This document shows, one piece after another, positions 41,589-49,837 of a stretch of 55,619 bases of DNA. The notes below the pieces were generated by a model, which worked only from the letters and a program-made list of their open reading frames with translations, did not search any database and was not told where the DNA came from. Every line of letters starts with the position of its first letter. Within the stretch, counting starts at the first letter, position 1. The position numbers were made by a program, and so were the translations under genes. Source of the DNA: Gammaproteobacteria bacterium (GTDB taxonomy: Bacteria > Pseudomonadota > Gammaproteobacteria > Pseudomonadales > Azotimanducaceae); assembly GCA_028824555.1 (NCBI GenBank), contig JAPPDJ010000160.1:1-55619 (forward strand). Direction: 5' to 3'.

Positions 41589-42862
41589 TGGCCACCGCTT
41601 TCGTGCGGCTGCCGCCATTGCTGGCGGACGGGCCGGAGCAAGGGGCCGCCAACGACGCGCTGGAGAACGCGCCAGCGCCGTGGCTCGTTCGCGACGACCG
41701 CGGTGAGACTGTCGCATCCGGCGAGTCACTGCACGGCTTGGCCTCAGCGCTGCAAGCGCCGGAACAAGGCGCGGACGGGAGGGCAGGGGACACGAGGCTG
41801 GTGGCGTTGGTGCCGGCGGATCAGGTGCTGGCGCTGCCGATCGCCATTCCCGGACGCTCGGCAGCGGAAATGCGTCGTGCTACGCCATTCGCCGTCGAGG
41901 AGCACCTGACCGAGGATATCGAGTCCATGCACGTCGCCACGGATGCGCTTGTGCGGGGTGCAGACGTGATGTGTCTGGCGGTGCCGCGCTCGGCCTTGAC
42001 TGGATGGCTCGAAACGCTTGCGGCACACGGGCTGGCGCCACGGTTTCTCACCGCAGACGCGATGGCGCTGCCGTCGGCACCGCACACCATCGCCGTCTTG
42101 CACGAAGGCGAGCGGGCATTGGTGCGTTGCGACGACCGGCTAGCCGGCGTCGACGCCGCGATGCTGCCGGTAGTGCTTGAAGGGCTTTGCGAGCGAGCGG
42201 ACGGAGACACGCCCCCGTCGCTTCTTGAAGTGAATGGAGCCGTGCGCGCGGTGGAGCTCGGCGCCTTGCCCTTGGGCGAGTGCGAGCGGCGCGACCGTCC
42301 CGCCCTCGACTTCCTAGCCGATTCGTTCGCGGCCGGCAGCGACGCCGTAAATCTGCTGCAAGGAGAGTTCGCGCCCCGGCGGAGCACTTGGGCGAATCTG
42401 CCTCATTGGAAGTCGTTGGCCGCGCTGGCGGCAGCGGGACTCTTGGTTTGGCTGTCGGCGATGGCGACTGAGGGTTGGTGGGCGAACCGTCAGGCGATCG
42501 CACTACGCGAGCAGGCGGCGGCCCTCTACCGCGACATCTATGGCGTGGAGCAGGTGGTGGGCAATCCGGCAAATCGGATGCGCAGCCAGCTCGGCGGCTC
42601 GCCGCAAGGCGGGCCGGGGGGCAGGGCACTCATCGGCCACCTCGGTGCGGGTCTCACGTCATCGGTGGGCGAATACGAGCTACGCACGTTGTCCTATGCC
42701 GACGGCAGGGGGCTTGCCGCCGATGTCATCGTGCCGAGCTACGACGCGCTGGACCGTCTGGAACAGGACCTCACCGACAAGGGCGTGCAGCTCACCATTG
42801 CCTCGGCGGAGCAGGAGGACGGGCGCGTGCGCGCGCGGCTGCGGGTGGGAGTGGATTCCTGA
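41588..42862 (+). CDS. gspL: Type II secretion protein GspL
   Basis: The 424-residue product has the actin-like cytoplasmic domain (LVALVPADQVLALPIAIPGR with SAAEMRRATPFAVEEHL; VNLLQGEFAPRR) and one membrane segment (SLAALAAAGLLVWLSAM), then a periplasmic ferredoxin-like domain (ELRTLSYADGRGLAADVIVP). GspL couples GspE to the inner-membrane platform. Start and stop each share a base with the neighbours. Confidence 0.9.
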   Translation: MATAFVRLPPLLADGPEQGAANDALENAPAPWLVRDDRGETVASGESLHGLASALQAPEQGADGRAGDTRLVALVPADQVLALPIAIPGRSAAEMRRATPFAVEEHLTEDIESMHVATDALVRGADVMCLAVPRSALTGWLETLAAHGLAPRFLTADAMALPSAPHTIAVLHEGERALVRCDDRLAGVDAAMLPVVLEGLCERADGDTPPSLLEVNGAVRAVELGALPLGECERRDRPALDFLADSFAAGSDAVNLLQGEFAPRRSTWANLPHWKSLAALAAAGLLVWLSAMATEGWWANRQAIALREQAAALYRDIYGVEQVVGNPANRMRSQLGGSPQGGPGGRALIGHLGAGLTSSVGEYELRTLSYADGRGLAADVIVPSYDALDRLEQDLTDKGVQLTIASAEQEDGRVRARLRVGVDS

Positions 42863-43368
42863 TGGCGTCGTTGCCGGGCATCGCCCAAGTCGTGCAGGCG
42901 TGGAACGCATCGTCCCTGCGCCGTCGCTACGAGGCCCTCGAACGTCGCGAACGGGTGCTGCTCAAGGCCGGCAGCGTCTTGATCGGCGCAGCCGTGCTTT
43001 GGCTCGCGGCCATTCAACCGACCCTCGACTATCGCGCGGGTGCCATCGGCCGCCTGCAACGAGAGGGCGCATCCCTTGGATGGATGACTGCCAACCGCCC
43101 GTTGGCCGCAGCCCGCCGAGACGCCGGCGACGGCGCTCCCCAAGCCCAGCTTTCGACGATCAACCGCTCCGCCGGCGAGTTCGACCTGCCCTTGCGCCGC
43201 ATCCAACCAGACGGCGACGGATTCGTCGTCCACGTCGAATCCCGCCCCTTTGCTTCCGTCATCGCCTGGATGGAGGCCCTCGAGACCCAACACGGCATCC
43301 GCGTCGTCAACGTCAGCATCGACGCCGACAAGCCCGGCCAAGTAAACGCCCGCCTGACGTTGCGCTAG
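42862..43368 (+). CDS. gspM: Type II secretion protein GspM
   Basis: The 168-residue product has LERRERVLLKAGSVLIGAAV with LWLAAIQPTLDYR, which is the short cytoplasmic arm plus the membrane helix of GspM, and a periplasmic domain ending VVNVSIDADKPGQVNARLTL. The sequence is weakly conserved, but position and layout are decisive. The stop TAG belongs to a CTAGGAGC repeat that continues downstream. Confidence 0.88.
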   Translation: MASLPGIAQVVQAWNASSLRRRYEALERRERVLLKAGSVLIGAAVLWLAAIQPTLDYRAGAIGRLQREGASLGWMTANRPLAAARRDAGDGAPQAQLSTINRSAGEFDLPLRRIQPDGDGFVVHVESRPFASVIAWMEALETQHGIRVVNVSIDADKPGQVNARLTLR

Positions 43369-43449
43369 GAGCTTGCGCCAGACGCCAGGCGTAGCGGGGG
43401 GGTTGGCGGCCTAGGAGGCCGCAAGCAAGAAACGGAGGATGGCTCCTAG
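43365..43449. repeat. CTAGGAG-type inverted repeat at the gspM 3' end
   Basis: CTAGGAGC at 43365-43372 and GCTCCTAG at 43442-43449 are inverted. Between them is a smaller palindrome, GCGGCCTAGGAGGCCGC. The left CTAG contains the gspM stop. An A+T-rich stretch follows (TTTAACATAATATTTATTAT, 43481-43500), unlike the rest of the window, before the convergent AAA ATPase gene. It is plausible as a terminator region for the gsp operon. Confidence 0.65.
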
Positions 43450-43576
43450 TCGTACCCCGTGCAGTGCGTGTCAAGGCTGAATTTAACATAATATTTATTA
43501 TGCGCACATGCGGCCGTGCTGTCGAACCTGCGACTGCCCACCGAGCGCTCTCGGCAATGCAAGCGTTGTAAAGCCC

Positions 43577-44749
43577 TCACTCCCCTGTGATCTTCTCCCG
43601 CGCCCACATGACCATTGACGGGATGGGAGACGCGTACCCGTCCGCGGTGCGGCACACCACGCCCTTTTCGACGAGGGCCGTGGCATACGCGACGGGATTC
43701 GTCTTGACGAGTGGTTCGTGCTTCTTTTCGTCTTCGTCGATTCGGAGCTTGCAGATCCGATGGAGTTGCGACTCCCGCGTGGGCCGCTCCCTTGCCACGT
43801 CCACGATCACTCGATAGTTCACGTCCGGACTGCGCTCAAGCTCCTGCCGGCCGCGGAGGCGGTCGTTGTAGTAGTCGGTCCTCGCCTGGCTGCTATGTCG
43901 TTCCACAGCGCGCATGTTTGTGTCGCAGATGACGCCCCCCGAGTCCAACAAGCCTCGGCAAAGCGCTTGCTGTGCCCGAAACAGGTGCTGAGGCCATCCG
44001 AGAGCGAACTGCGCTACATGCCCTGCTGCCGAAGCACGCTCCGAGTCCGTGCCGACGGCACCGAGGTCGTCAAGCATCATCCGCGTAGATGCGACGCATT
44101 CCTCCCGCGCCAGCAGGCCCATGTCCACATCGGCGTTGTGGGCGGTGCGCGAGATTCCGCCTCCTGTAAGCACATCCTTTGCATGCGTGAGTCCGGCGGC
44201 CAGAACGACAGACTTGACCCCTTCCAAACCGTACGCATGCAGCTCCGCGAGGACCTTCAGGGACTCGGCATCGAGGTTTTGCGCCTCGTCCACTTGCAGC
44301 ACCACGGTAAGCCCATCGATGGCACACTCCCGACGCCACTCTTCTACTGCCTCGCCAAACGTCTTGGCTTGGAGCATCTCGGCCACTGTCTTCAACCCGG
44401 TGCTGAGTCCGCCGCGCACCTCGGCCTTCACACCCTGCACCCTTAAGGCCGCCTCAAGAACGCCCTCTTGCAGGGACGCATCCGAGCGCAGGTATTTGCT
44501 GCGAGCCGGAACGAAGAGGAGTTCCTTCACGTCTGCATGGGTCTTCCGGATATGCGACAGCAAGGAAGTCTTGCCGCACCCAGGAGCGCCGGTGTAAAGC
44601 CGGAACGCAGACTGCGGCTTCCTGCCGGCCTCGATGCACGCGGCGGTGAAGCTGTCCAGTTCCGCGGCACGGCCGCAGAAATACCGAGTGTGGTCCCTAT
44701 CCCCGGTGCGAAACGCGAGGTCCTCGGCCAGTTCCCGGTTGAAAGGCAT
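43577..44749 (-). CDS. Orphan AAA ATPase with C-terminal winged-helix-like region
   Basis: The 390-residue product has Walker A TGAPGCGKTSLL (K60, T61), Walker B TVVLQVDEAQN (D154, E155), and a C-terminal region (DVNYRVIVDVARERPTRESQ) that looks like a winged helix. The layout resembles the ORC/TniB/ExeA-like ATPases that work with a DNA-binding or transposition partner, but no partner gene is adjacent. The true start is ATG 44749 (MPFNRELAEDLAFRTGD); the frame stays open upstream through repeat DNA. Its visibly lower G+C and isolation between repeats suggest acquisition by transfer. Substrate and function are unknown. Confidence 0.72.
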   Translation of the reverse strand: MPFNRELAEDLAFRTGDRDHTRYFCGRAAELDSFTAACIEAGRKPQSAFRLYTGAPGCGKTSLLSHIRKTHADVKELLFVPARSKYLRSDASLQEGVLEAALRVQGVKAEVRGGLSTGLKTVAEMLQAKTFGEAVEEWRRECAIDGLTVVLQVDEAQNLDAESLKVLAELHAYGLEGVKSVVLAAGLTHAKDVLTGGGISRTAHNADVDMGLLAREECVASTRMMLDDLGAVGTDSERASAAGHVAQFALGWPQHLFRAQQALCRGLLDSGGVICDTNMRAVERHSSQARTDYYNDRLRGRQELERSPDVNYRVIVDVARERPTRESQLHRICKLRIDEDEKKHEPLVKTNPVAYATALVEKGVVCRTADGYASPIPSMVMWAREKITGE

Positions 44750-45100
44750 GGACAGTCCCGATTCCCGCGCCCTGATCCCAGTGTACCTTCCAATCAGCCA
44801 CCGTGCAGTTGGTGGCGCTGACGCGTGCGCCTGTTCCCCTGCTTCGCATCGGCCTGGACTACGGCGAAGTCTGCCAGGCAACGAGTTGCCAGAGGGCGGT
44901 TTACCTTTCTCGGAATCCTTGGAGAGCTGGTGTGCCGTCCCCCATATTCCGCGTACTTTGGGATGCTGATCCTCAGCGCGATGGATCTTTCGGGGGCGGC
45001 CTGGGCGGCACATCTCGTTTTTCCGGCATCGCTGCGCCAGCCAGCGCACGGCGGGAAAGGAGACGTCTTCCAAGATGCGACACTAGCGTCGCACTTGGCT
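44750..45100. other. 351-bp gap upstream of the AAA ATPase, half occupied by a dispersed element
   Basis: Bases 44931-45086 are the second copy of the MITE-like element described separately. The remaining 180 bp carry no recognisable gene. The segment AGTCTGCCAGGCAACGAGTT then GCCAGAGGGCGG is weakly repeat-like. The promoter of the leftward ATPase gene should lie at about 44755-44850, but I could not define it. Confidence 0.5.
44931..45086. mobile_element. MITE-like/structured dispersed element, copy 2
   Basis: It shares GTGCCGTCCC, GCGTACTTTGGGATG (compare GACGTACTTCGGGATG), CTTTCGGGGG, CTGGGCGGCACATC, GCATCGCTGCGCCAGCCAGC and GGGAAAGGAGACGT with copy 1 (21941-22101). It ends GCGACACTAG, whose complement CTAGTGTCGC mirrors the CTAGTGTGCC start of copy 1. 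It lies 14 bp beyond the stop of the leftward acyl-CoA dehydrogenase; copy 1 touches the stop of leftward sppA, so both sit at a gene 3' end in the same orientation. Confidence 0.65.
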
Positions 45101-46702
45101 TCATGCGCCTCTATCCAGCAAGGCCCTGCCCACCACCTTCAGCGCCAGCGTTTCCTCTGCGCCCTCGAAGATCGACAGCACTCGGGCATCTGCGAAGTAG
45201 CGGCTCACGTCGGATTCTTCGGCGTAGCCCATGCCGCCGTGAATCTGCAGGGCTTCTCGGGTCAGCCATTCGGCGGCTCGACACGAGAGGAGCTTTACGA
45301 GACTTGCTTCGAGCTGGCCGTCGCCAGTGTCCATGGCGCGGGCGGCGGCGTAGGTGAACTGCTGGCAGGCGACGATGTTGGCGGCCATGCGGGCGAGTTT
45401 CTGCAACGTGAGTGGGTAGGAAGCCACCGGTCGGTTGAACACCTCTCGGTCTTCTGCGTAGGTCAGTGCCTTCTCGAAGGCAGCGCGCATGAGTCCCGAG
45501 GCGCGGGCGGCGGTTTGCAGGCGGCCGCCGGAGAAGCCGCGCATGGTGTAGTAGAAGCCCCGGCCCCGACCGCCCTCTTCGCCCACGAGCGCGTCGTCGG
45601 GCACGAGGAAATCGTCATAGGCCATCTCGAACGAGTGCATGCCGCGATAGCCGATGGTGGGAATGGCGCGGCCGGTCATGCGGCCGCCGCCGCTCTCGAC
45701 GGTGAAATCGTGGCCGTCGGTGCCCGGCTTCTCGACGACGAACAGCGACAGCCCGCGATGTTGCGGGCGAACCTCGGGATCGGTGCGCGCCAGCACGAGG
45801 ATTGCGCCGGCCATGCCGGCGAACGTACACCACGTCTTGCTGCCGTTTAGGCGCCAGCCGTCTTCGGCCCGAGTGGCACGAAGCGCAACCGAGGCGACAT
45901 CCGACCCTGTGCCGGGTTCCGTAACCGAAATCGCGCAAAGCGGATCGCCAGCGGCAAGCCCCGGCAACCAACGCGACCGTTGTGCCTCGGTGCCGCCCTC
46001 CAGCAACGCCCGCGCCATGATCTCCGGGCGTGTGATAAGGCTGCCGGCGGCACCGAGCGACCCGCGGGACAGCTCTTCGGTGACCACCACCATGCCGAGG
46101 CTGTCTTCATGGTCGTCAGGCTTCAGCCCGCCGTAGCGCTCCGGCACCGACAGGCCGAAGCACCCGAGCTCTCGCAAGCCGTTGATTATGCTGTCGGGAA
46201 TGGTCAAATCCTGGCGGTGGATGGCCTCCGCCAACGGCGCCACCCGCTCGTCCGCGAACTGGCGGAACGTGTCGCGCATGATGGCCTTCTCGTTGTCGAG
46301 ATTGTCGGCCGGCAGCCGCCCTTGCCGTTCCCGCACCGCTTCGCCGAGCTGCGCAAGCGCCGTGGGGTCGAGTGCCCTCGCGGTGAAGTCGAGGTGGGCA
46401 TCGCCGAGAGCAGCCGGTGTCAAGCCAAAGGCCGCCGGACGTGCTCGCAATCGCTGGTGCAGGCTGTTCACGGCATCGGCACAGAAGAGCTCCGCAAGCC
46501 CGCGCTTGAACGCCGCTTCGGCCGGCGGCGCATCCAGCGCGGCATAGCGCAGAAACTCCTGAGCGCCGATCAGTTCCGCATGGGACAAGGCGAGATCGAA
46601 GACCTCCATCTGCACGGTGTCTGGATCAACATCCGTGAGGTGCCGTGCGCCCTGCCCTACGAGTTCGGCGGCACGCTCCACCGCACTTCTTGCATCGTCC
46701 AT
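45101..46702 (-). CDS. Acyl-CoA dehydrogenase, methylsuccinyl-CoA dehydrogenase-like
   Basis: The 533-residue flavoprotein carries an about 150-residue N-terminal helical extension ahead of a standard acyl-CoA dehydrogenase core (ISVTEPGTGSDVASVALRAT, NGSKTWCTFAGMAGAILVLA, IPTIGYRGMHSFEMAYDDFL, QIHGGMGYAEESDVSRYFAD). The extension, the length, and the blocks AAGSLITRPEIMARALLEGG and KTWCTFAG are those I associate with (2S)-methylsuccinyl-CoA dehydrogenase (Mcd) of the ethylmalonyl-CoA pathway. That substrate call is inference; other pathway genes (ccr, ecm, mch) are not here. It would reduce ETF. ATG 46702 is chosen over 46798, whose extra segment overlaps repeat DNA. Confidence 0.85.
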   Translation of the reverse strand: MDDARSAVERAAELVGQGARHLTDVDPDTVQMEVFDLALSHAELIGAQEFLRYAALDAPPAEAAFKRGLAELFCADAVNSLHQRLRARPAAFGLTPAALGDAHLDFTARALDPTALAQLGEAVRERQGRLPADNLDNEKAIMRDTFRQFADERVAPLAEAIHRQDLTIPDSIINGLRELGCFGLSVPERYGGLKPDDHEDSLGMVVVTEELSRGSLGAAGSLITRPEIMARALLEGGTEAQRSRWLPGLAAGDPLCAISVTEPGTGSDVASVALRATRAEDGWRLNGSKTWCTFAGMAGAILVLARTDPEVRPQHRGLSLFVVEKPGTDGHDFTVESGGGRMTGRAIPTIGYRGMHSFEMAYDDFLVPDDALVGEEGGRGRGFYYTMRGFSGGRLQTAARASGLMRAAFEKALTYAEDREVFNRPVASYPLTLQKLARMAANIVACQQFTYAAARAMDTGDGQLEASLVKLLSCRAAEWLTREALQIHGGMGYAEESDVSRYFADARVLSIFEGAEETLALKVVGRALLDRGA

Positions 46703-46779
46703 GCCGCGATTGTAAGGGCTATCGTCGCTGCGCCTTTGGACGGAAGGAAGGGCGCATTCCCTCACATGGAGAAAATTCC

Positions 46780-46990
46780 CAAGACGTTGATTCTCCAAGG
46801 ATTAGACTCGAAGCCGAATCAACAGCAACGTACCGGCCGGATGGCGCGGTCCCACACGCAATTCGGAGTGAGGGCCCCTCACGCTCCTGGCGCCGAAGGC
46901 GAAGCAACCAAGGGTCCAAGCATGCAACCAGCCTCCTCCCCGCGAGACGGGCCCTTGTTTGGGTGGCGGGGAACACTGTCATGTTCCTGG
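46780..46990 (+). repeat. 'LEAEP' dispersed repeat, copy B
   Basis: It contains CTCGAAGCCGAATCAACAGC, GTACCGGCCGGATGGCGCGG, GGCGAAGCAACCAAGGG and CCCGCGAGACGGGCCC. It is about 80% identical by eye to copy A (31012-31221) and copy C (50785-50995). It fills the centre of the 378-bp gap between the divergent dehydrogenase and CoA-transferase 2. To its left, GGACGGAAGGAAGGGCGCAT then TCCCTC (46739-46764) resembles the hairpin element found after etfA and in dnaX. Confidence 0.75.
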
Positions 46991-47080
46991 TGCGTCAGCG
47001 TCCCGGCGTCCTCGGCGGACTGGAAACTCCAAACCCCAAACGGAGCATAATGCGCCGCTTTCGCTTGAGGAGGCGTTGGT

Positions 47081-48262
47081 ATGACGATTCTGGCGGGGAC
47101 ACGGGTGCTGGATTTCGGGCGTTACATCGCCGGGCCCTTCTGCGGTGCGTTGCTTGGCGATTTGGGGGCGGATGTCATTCGCATCGAGAAGGTCGCCGGG
47201 AGCGAGGATCGCTACACCTCCCCTGTCACCGAGGACGAACAAGGTGCCGGTTTTCTCGCGCTGAACCGCAACAAGCGCGGCTTCACGCTCAATCCGCGCA
47301 AGCCAGAAGGTGCTGAAATCCTGAAGAAACTGGTGGCGACCGCCGATGTCGTGATCGCCAACTTGCCGCCGGATACCCTTGCCTCCATGGGTCTCGACTA
47401 CGCTTCTCTCGCCGAAATCAAGCCGGACATCATCCTCACCACCAGCACCGCGTTTGGCTCCGGCGGGCCTTATGGAACCCGCGTCGGCTTCGACGGCGTG
47501 GCGCAAGCCATGTCAGGGAACATGCATCTCACTGGCCACGCCGACGAACCGATGAAGAACTATTTCCCCTATGTGGACTACACCACCGGCACGCTCAATG
47601 CCTTCGCCACCCTTGCGGCCCTCATCCATCGCGCCAACACCGGCGAAGGCCAGCAGGTGGAGGGTTGCCTGCTCGCCTCCGCCCTCACCATCGCCAACGG
47701 CACGCTGATCGAGGAGGCGCTGCTCGGCAAGGGCCGGGTCGCCAGCGGCAATCGCGGCCAAACTTCGGCGCCGTCCGATGCATTCGAGACCGCCGATGGC
47801 TGGATTCTGGTGCAGATCGTGGGCAATCCCCTGTTCGAGCGCTGGGCGCGGCTGATGGGCGAGGAGTATTGGCTCACCGACCCGCGCTATGCCACGGACG
47901 AGACCCGTGGCGACAACGCCGCCGACATCAGCGCCCGCATGAGTCAATGGTGTGCGACGCGCCCCACCGCGCAGGTGGTGGCAGAACTGGAACAGGCGCG
48001 CATTCCGTGCGGGGAAGTCCTCTCTCCTGCCGAGGCACTTGCGAACGAACAGATCGTCGATCGCGGCTTTCTCGTTCCGACCGACTATCCGGGGCTGCCG
48101 AAGCCGGCGCCGGTCGGGCGGATGCCGGTGGACTTCGGCAAGGCGGACACACCGATTCGCCTGCGGGCACCGACCCTTGGCGAGCACACACACGAGATCC
48201 TTGCCGAGCTCGGCTATGGCGACGCCGCCATCGACGAGCTGCGGGCGGCGCGAGTGGTATGA
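47081..48262 (+). CDS. CaiB/BaiF family III CoA-transferase (2)
   Basis: The 393-residue product begins AGTRVLDFGRYIAGPFCGAL with LGDLGADVIRIEK and has NRNKRGFTLNPRKPEGAEIL, TSTAFGSGGPYGTRVGFDGV, and HRANTGEGQQVEGCLLAS, a full family III layout. It lies divergently next to a methylsuccinyl-CoA-dehydrogenase-like gene, which raises the possibility of a C5-dicarboxylate (mesaconyl/succinyl) CoA-transfer role; this is inference from position only. Its stop overlaps the hemF ATG (ATGA). It shares only family-level similarity with the first CoA-transferase of the window. Confidence 0.87.
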   Translation: MTILAGTRVLDFGRYIAGPFCGALLGDLGADVIRIEKVAGSEDRYTSPVTEDEQGAGFLALNRNKRGFTLNPRKPEGAEILKKLVATADVVIANLPPDTLASMGLDYASLAEIKPDIILTTSTAFGSGGPYGTRVGFDGVAQAMSGNMHLTGHADEPMKNYFPYVDYTTGTLNAFATLAALIHRANTGEGQQVEGCLLASALTIANGTLIEEALLGKGRVASGNRGQTSAPSDAFETADGWILVQIVGNPLFERWARLMGEEYWLTDPRYATDETRGDNAADISARMSQWCATRPTAQVVAELEQARIPCGEVLSPAEALANEQIVDRGFLVPTDYPGLPKPAPVGRMPVDFGKADTPIRLRAPTLGEHTHEILAELGYGDAAIDELRAARVV

Positions 48263-49191
48263 GCTTGCGCCCTGGCCCACCGGACATCGCGCCGGTGCGC
48301 GCTTTCCTGCAAAGCCTGCAGACCGGGCTCGTTCAGGGCCTTGAGGCCATTGACGGCGCCGCGAAGTTCGTCGGCAAAGAGCTAGGACTCCCGGGAGGCG
48401 GGGTGTCCCGACCCCGAGTCCTGCAAGGCGGCGAACGCCTCGAAAAGGCAGCCGTGCAGTTCACCCACAGCGTTGGCGCCTCGCTGCCGCCGGCTGCCAC
48501 GGAACGCAATCCGCATCTGGCGGGACGGCCGTTTCAGGCGGTTGCTGTTTCGGTCATCGTGCATCCGCGCAACCCGTACGCGCCCACCGCACACATGAAC
48601 CTGCGGTTTTTCCTTGTCGACACACGCGATGCTTCAACGGGGGGGTCGCACTGGCACTTCGGCGGCGGGTTCGACCTGACGCCCTGCTACCCCTTGCTTG
48701 CGGATGTGCGCCATTGGCACCGGGTGGCGCGGGATGCTGCCGGCGAGCACTACGAGGCGATGAAGCAAGCGTGCGACGAGTATTTCTACCTGCCGCACCG
48801 TGGCGAAACGCGCGGCGTCGGCGGCCTCTTCTTCGACGACTGGCGCGAGGGCGGATTCGAAGCGAGCTTTGCGCTTGCCAAGGCCATCGGCAACGCTTTT
48901 GCCGACGCCTATCTGCCGATCTTGCGGCGTCGGCTCGACACGCCGTGGGGCGAGCGCGAGGAGCGTTGGCAGCTCATCCGGCGAGGGCGCTACGCGGAGT
49001 TCAACCTGGCGCTGGACCGAGGCACACGCTATGGCCTGCAGTCGGGGCGCCGGGTGGAATCGGTGCTGGCGTCGCTGCCACCTCGAGCGGCCTGGGTGCA
49101 TGACCACCGGCCGGAGGAGGGTTCGCCGGAGGCGACGCTCAAGGGATTCCTGACGGCCCGGGATTGGTTGGGAGGCGAAGGTCCCGATTAG
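48259..49191 (+). CDS. hemF: Oxygen-dependent coproporphyrinogen III oxidase
   Basis: The 310-residue product has PYAPTAHMNLRFFLVD, SHWHFGGGFDLTPCYPLLAD, CDEYFYLPHRGETRGVGGLF with FDDW, IRRGRYAEFNLALDRGTRYG and VESVLASLPPRAAWVHDH, all HemF signatures including the catalytic His and Arg blocks. It decarboxylates coproporphyrinogen III using O2, which fits aerobic growth. It overlaps CoA-transferase 2 by 4 nt, although the two share no obvious pathway. An A+T-rich 79-bp gap with a TGAGAA/TTCTCA pair (49246-49273) separates it from the convergent BON gene and may act as a terminator. Confidence 0.94.
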   Translation: MSLRPGPPDIAPVRAFLQSLQTGLVQGLEAIDGAAKFVGKELGLPGGGVSRPRVLQGGERLEKAAVQFTHSVGASLPPAATERNPHLAGRPFQAVAVSVIVHPRNPYAPTAHMNLRFFLVDTRDASTGGSHWHFGGGFDLTPCYPLLADVRHWHRVARDAAGEHYEAMKQACDEYFYLPHRGETRGVGGLFFDDWREGGFEASFALAKAIGNAFADAYLPILRRRLDTPWGEREERWQLIRRGRYAEFNLALDRGTRYGLQSGRRVESVLASLPPRAAWVHDHRPEEGSPEATLKGFLTARDWLGGEGPD

Positions 49192-49270
49192 CGTCGCCAA
49201 ACCCGTCGCTTTAAATCCAACGAAATTTACTGTATATCAATTTGTTGAGAAGTATAATGAAACCATTTTC

Positions 49271-49603
49271 TCAAGGTTTGACCTGCAGGCGATTCTCGAC
49301 CCGCTGCACGCCGCGGATCTGCGCCGCCAGGGTTTGCGCGCGGTCCCGTGCCGCTTGTGAAACGACATAGCCGTAGAGGCGAACCACTCCCTTCTCCACC
49401 TCCACGTTGATGCGCATTCCGGCGACCTCGGGGTCGCGCAGGAGGCGGGTCTTGAGGATGGTGTGGATGGCCACATCATCCGTTACCTCGCCGGGCGTGC
49501 GGTTCTCGGCATCGTCGAGATAGGTGTTGCAGCCGCCAACGAGAACCAGCAAGGCCGCCGCAACGGTCGCACCAAGCCCGAGTGGTTGTCGGATGCAGGG
49601 CAT
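49271..49603 (-). CDS. BON-domain lipoprotein
   Basis: The 110-residue product has a short signal (LGLGATVAAALLVLVGG) and a lipid-attachment cysteine (VGGC). A single BON domain follows: VAIHTILKTRLLRDPEVAGM, INVEVEKGVVRLYGYVVSQA and GVQRVENRLQV. BON domains bind phospholipid and occur in OsmY and DolP-type envelope-maintenance proteins. AAGGAG 5 nt before the ATG at 49603 fixes the start. It is a monocistronic leftward gene. Confidence 0.85.
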   Translation of the reverse strand: MPCIRQPLGLGATVAAALLVLVGGCNTYLDDAENRTPGEVTDDVAIHTILKTRLLRDPEVAGMRINVEVEKGVVRLYGYVVSQAARDRAQTLAAQIRGVQRVENRLQVKP

Positions 49604-49642
49604 GGGAACTCCTTCGATTGCATTAGACTGACAGCTTGTCGA

Positions 49643-49678
49643 CTGTCGGACGGCGCAAGCCGCCCGAAAGTCCGACAG
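49643..49678. repeat. TGTCGGAC...GTCCGACA hairpin
   Basis: CTGTCGGAC at 49643-49651 pairs with GTCCGACAG at 49670-49678, with an inner CGGCGCAAGCCG stem. The outer arms match the core of the 23-bp hairpin inside the hydroxylase gene (4176-4230). It lies 40 bp upstream of the BON gene start, in a 234-bp gap with no other feature except further weak repeats to 49800. Confidence 0.7.
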
Positions 49679-49837
49679 GATGATAGGACGGCTTGGGCTG
49701 GGGCAAGAAGCGTTGTCCGAGGCAACGGTTCTTGTGCCGCTGACGCGCCTTTGGCCACCCAAGCCACGCGAAGGCGCGAAGCGTAACAGTCCGCCAAGCA
49801 GAGCAGCTAAGAGAAGCGCAGCCAGCAAGGAAGGAAA

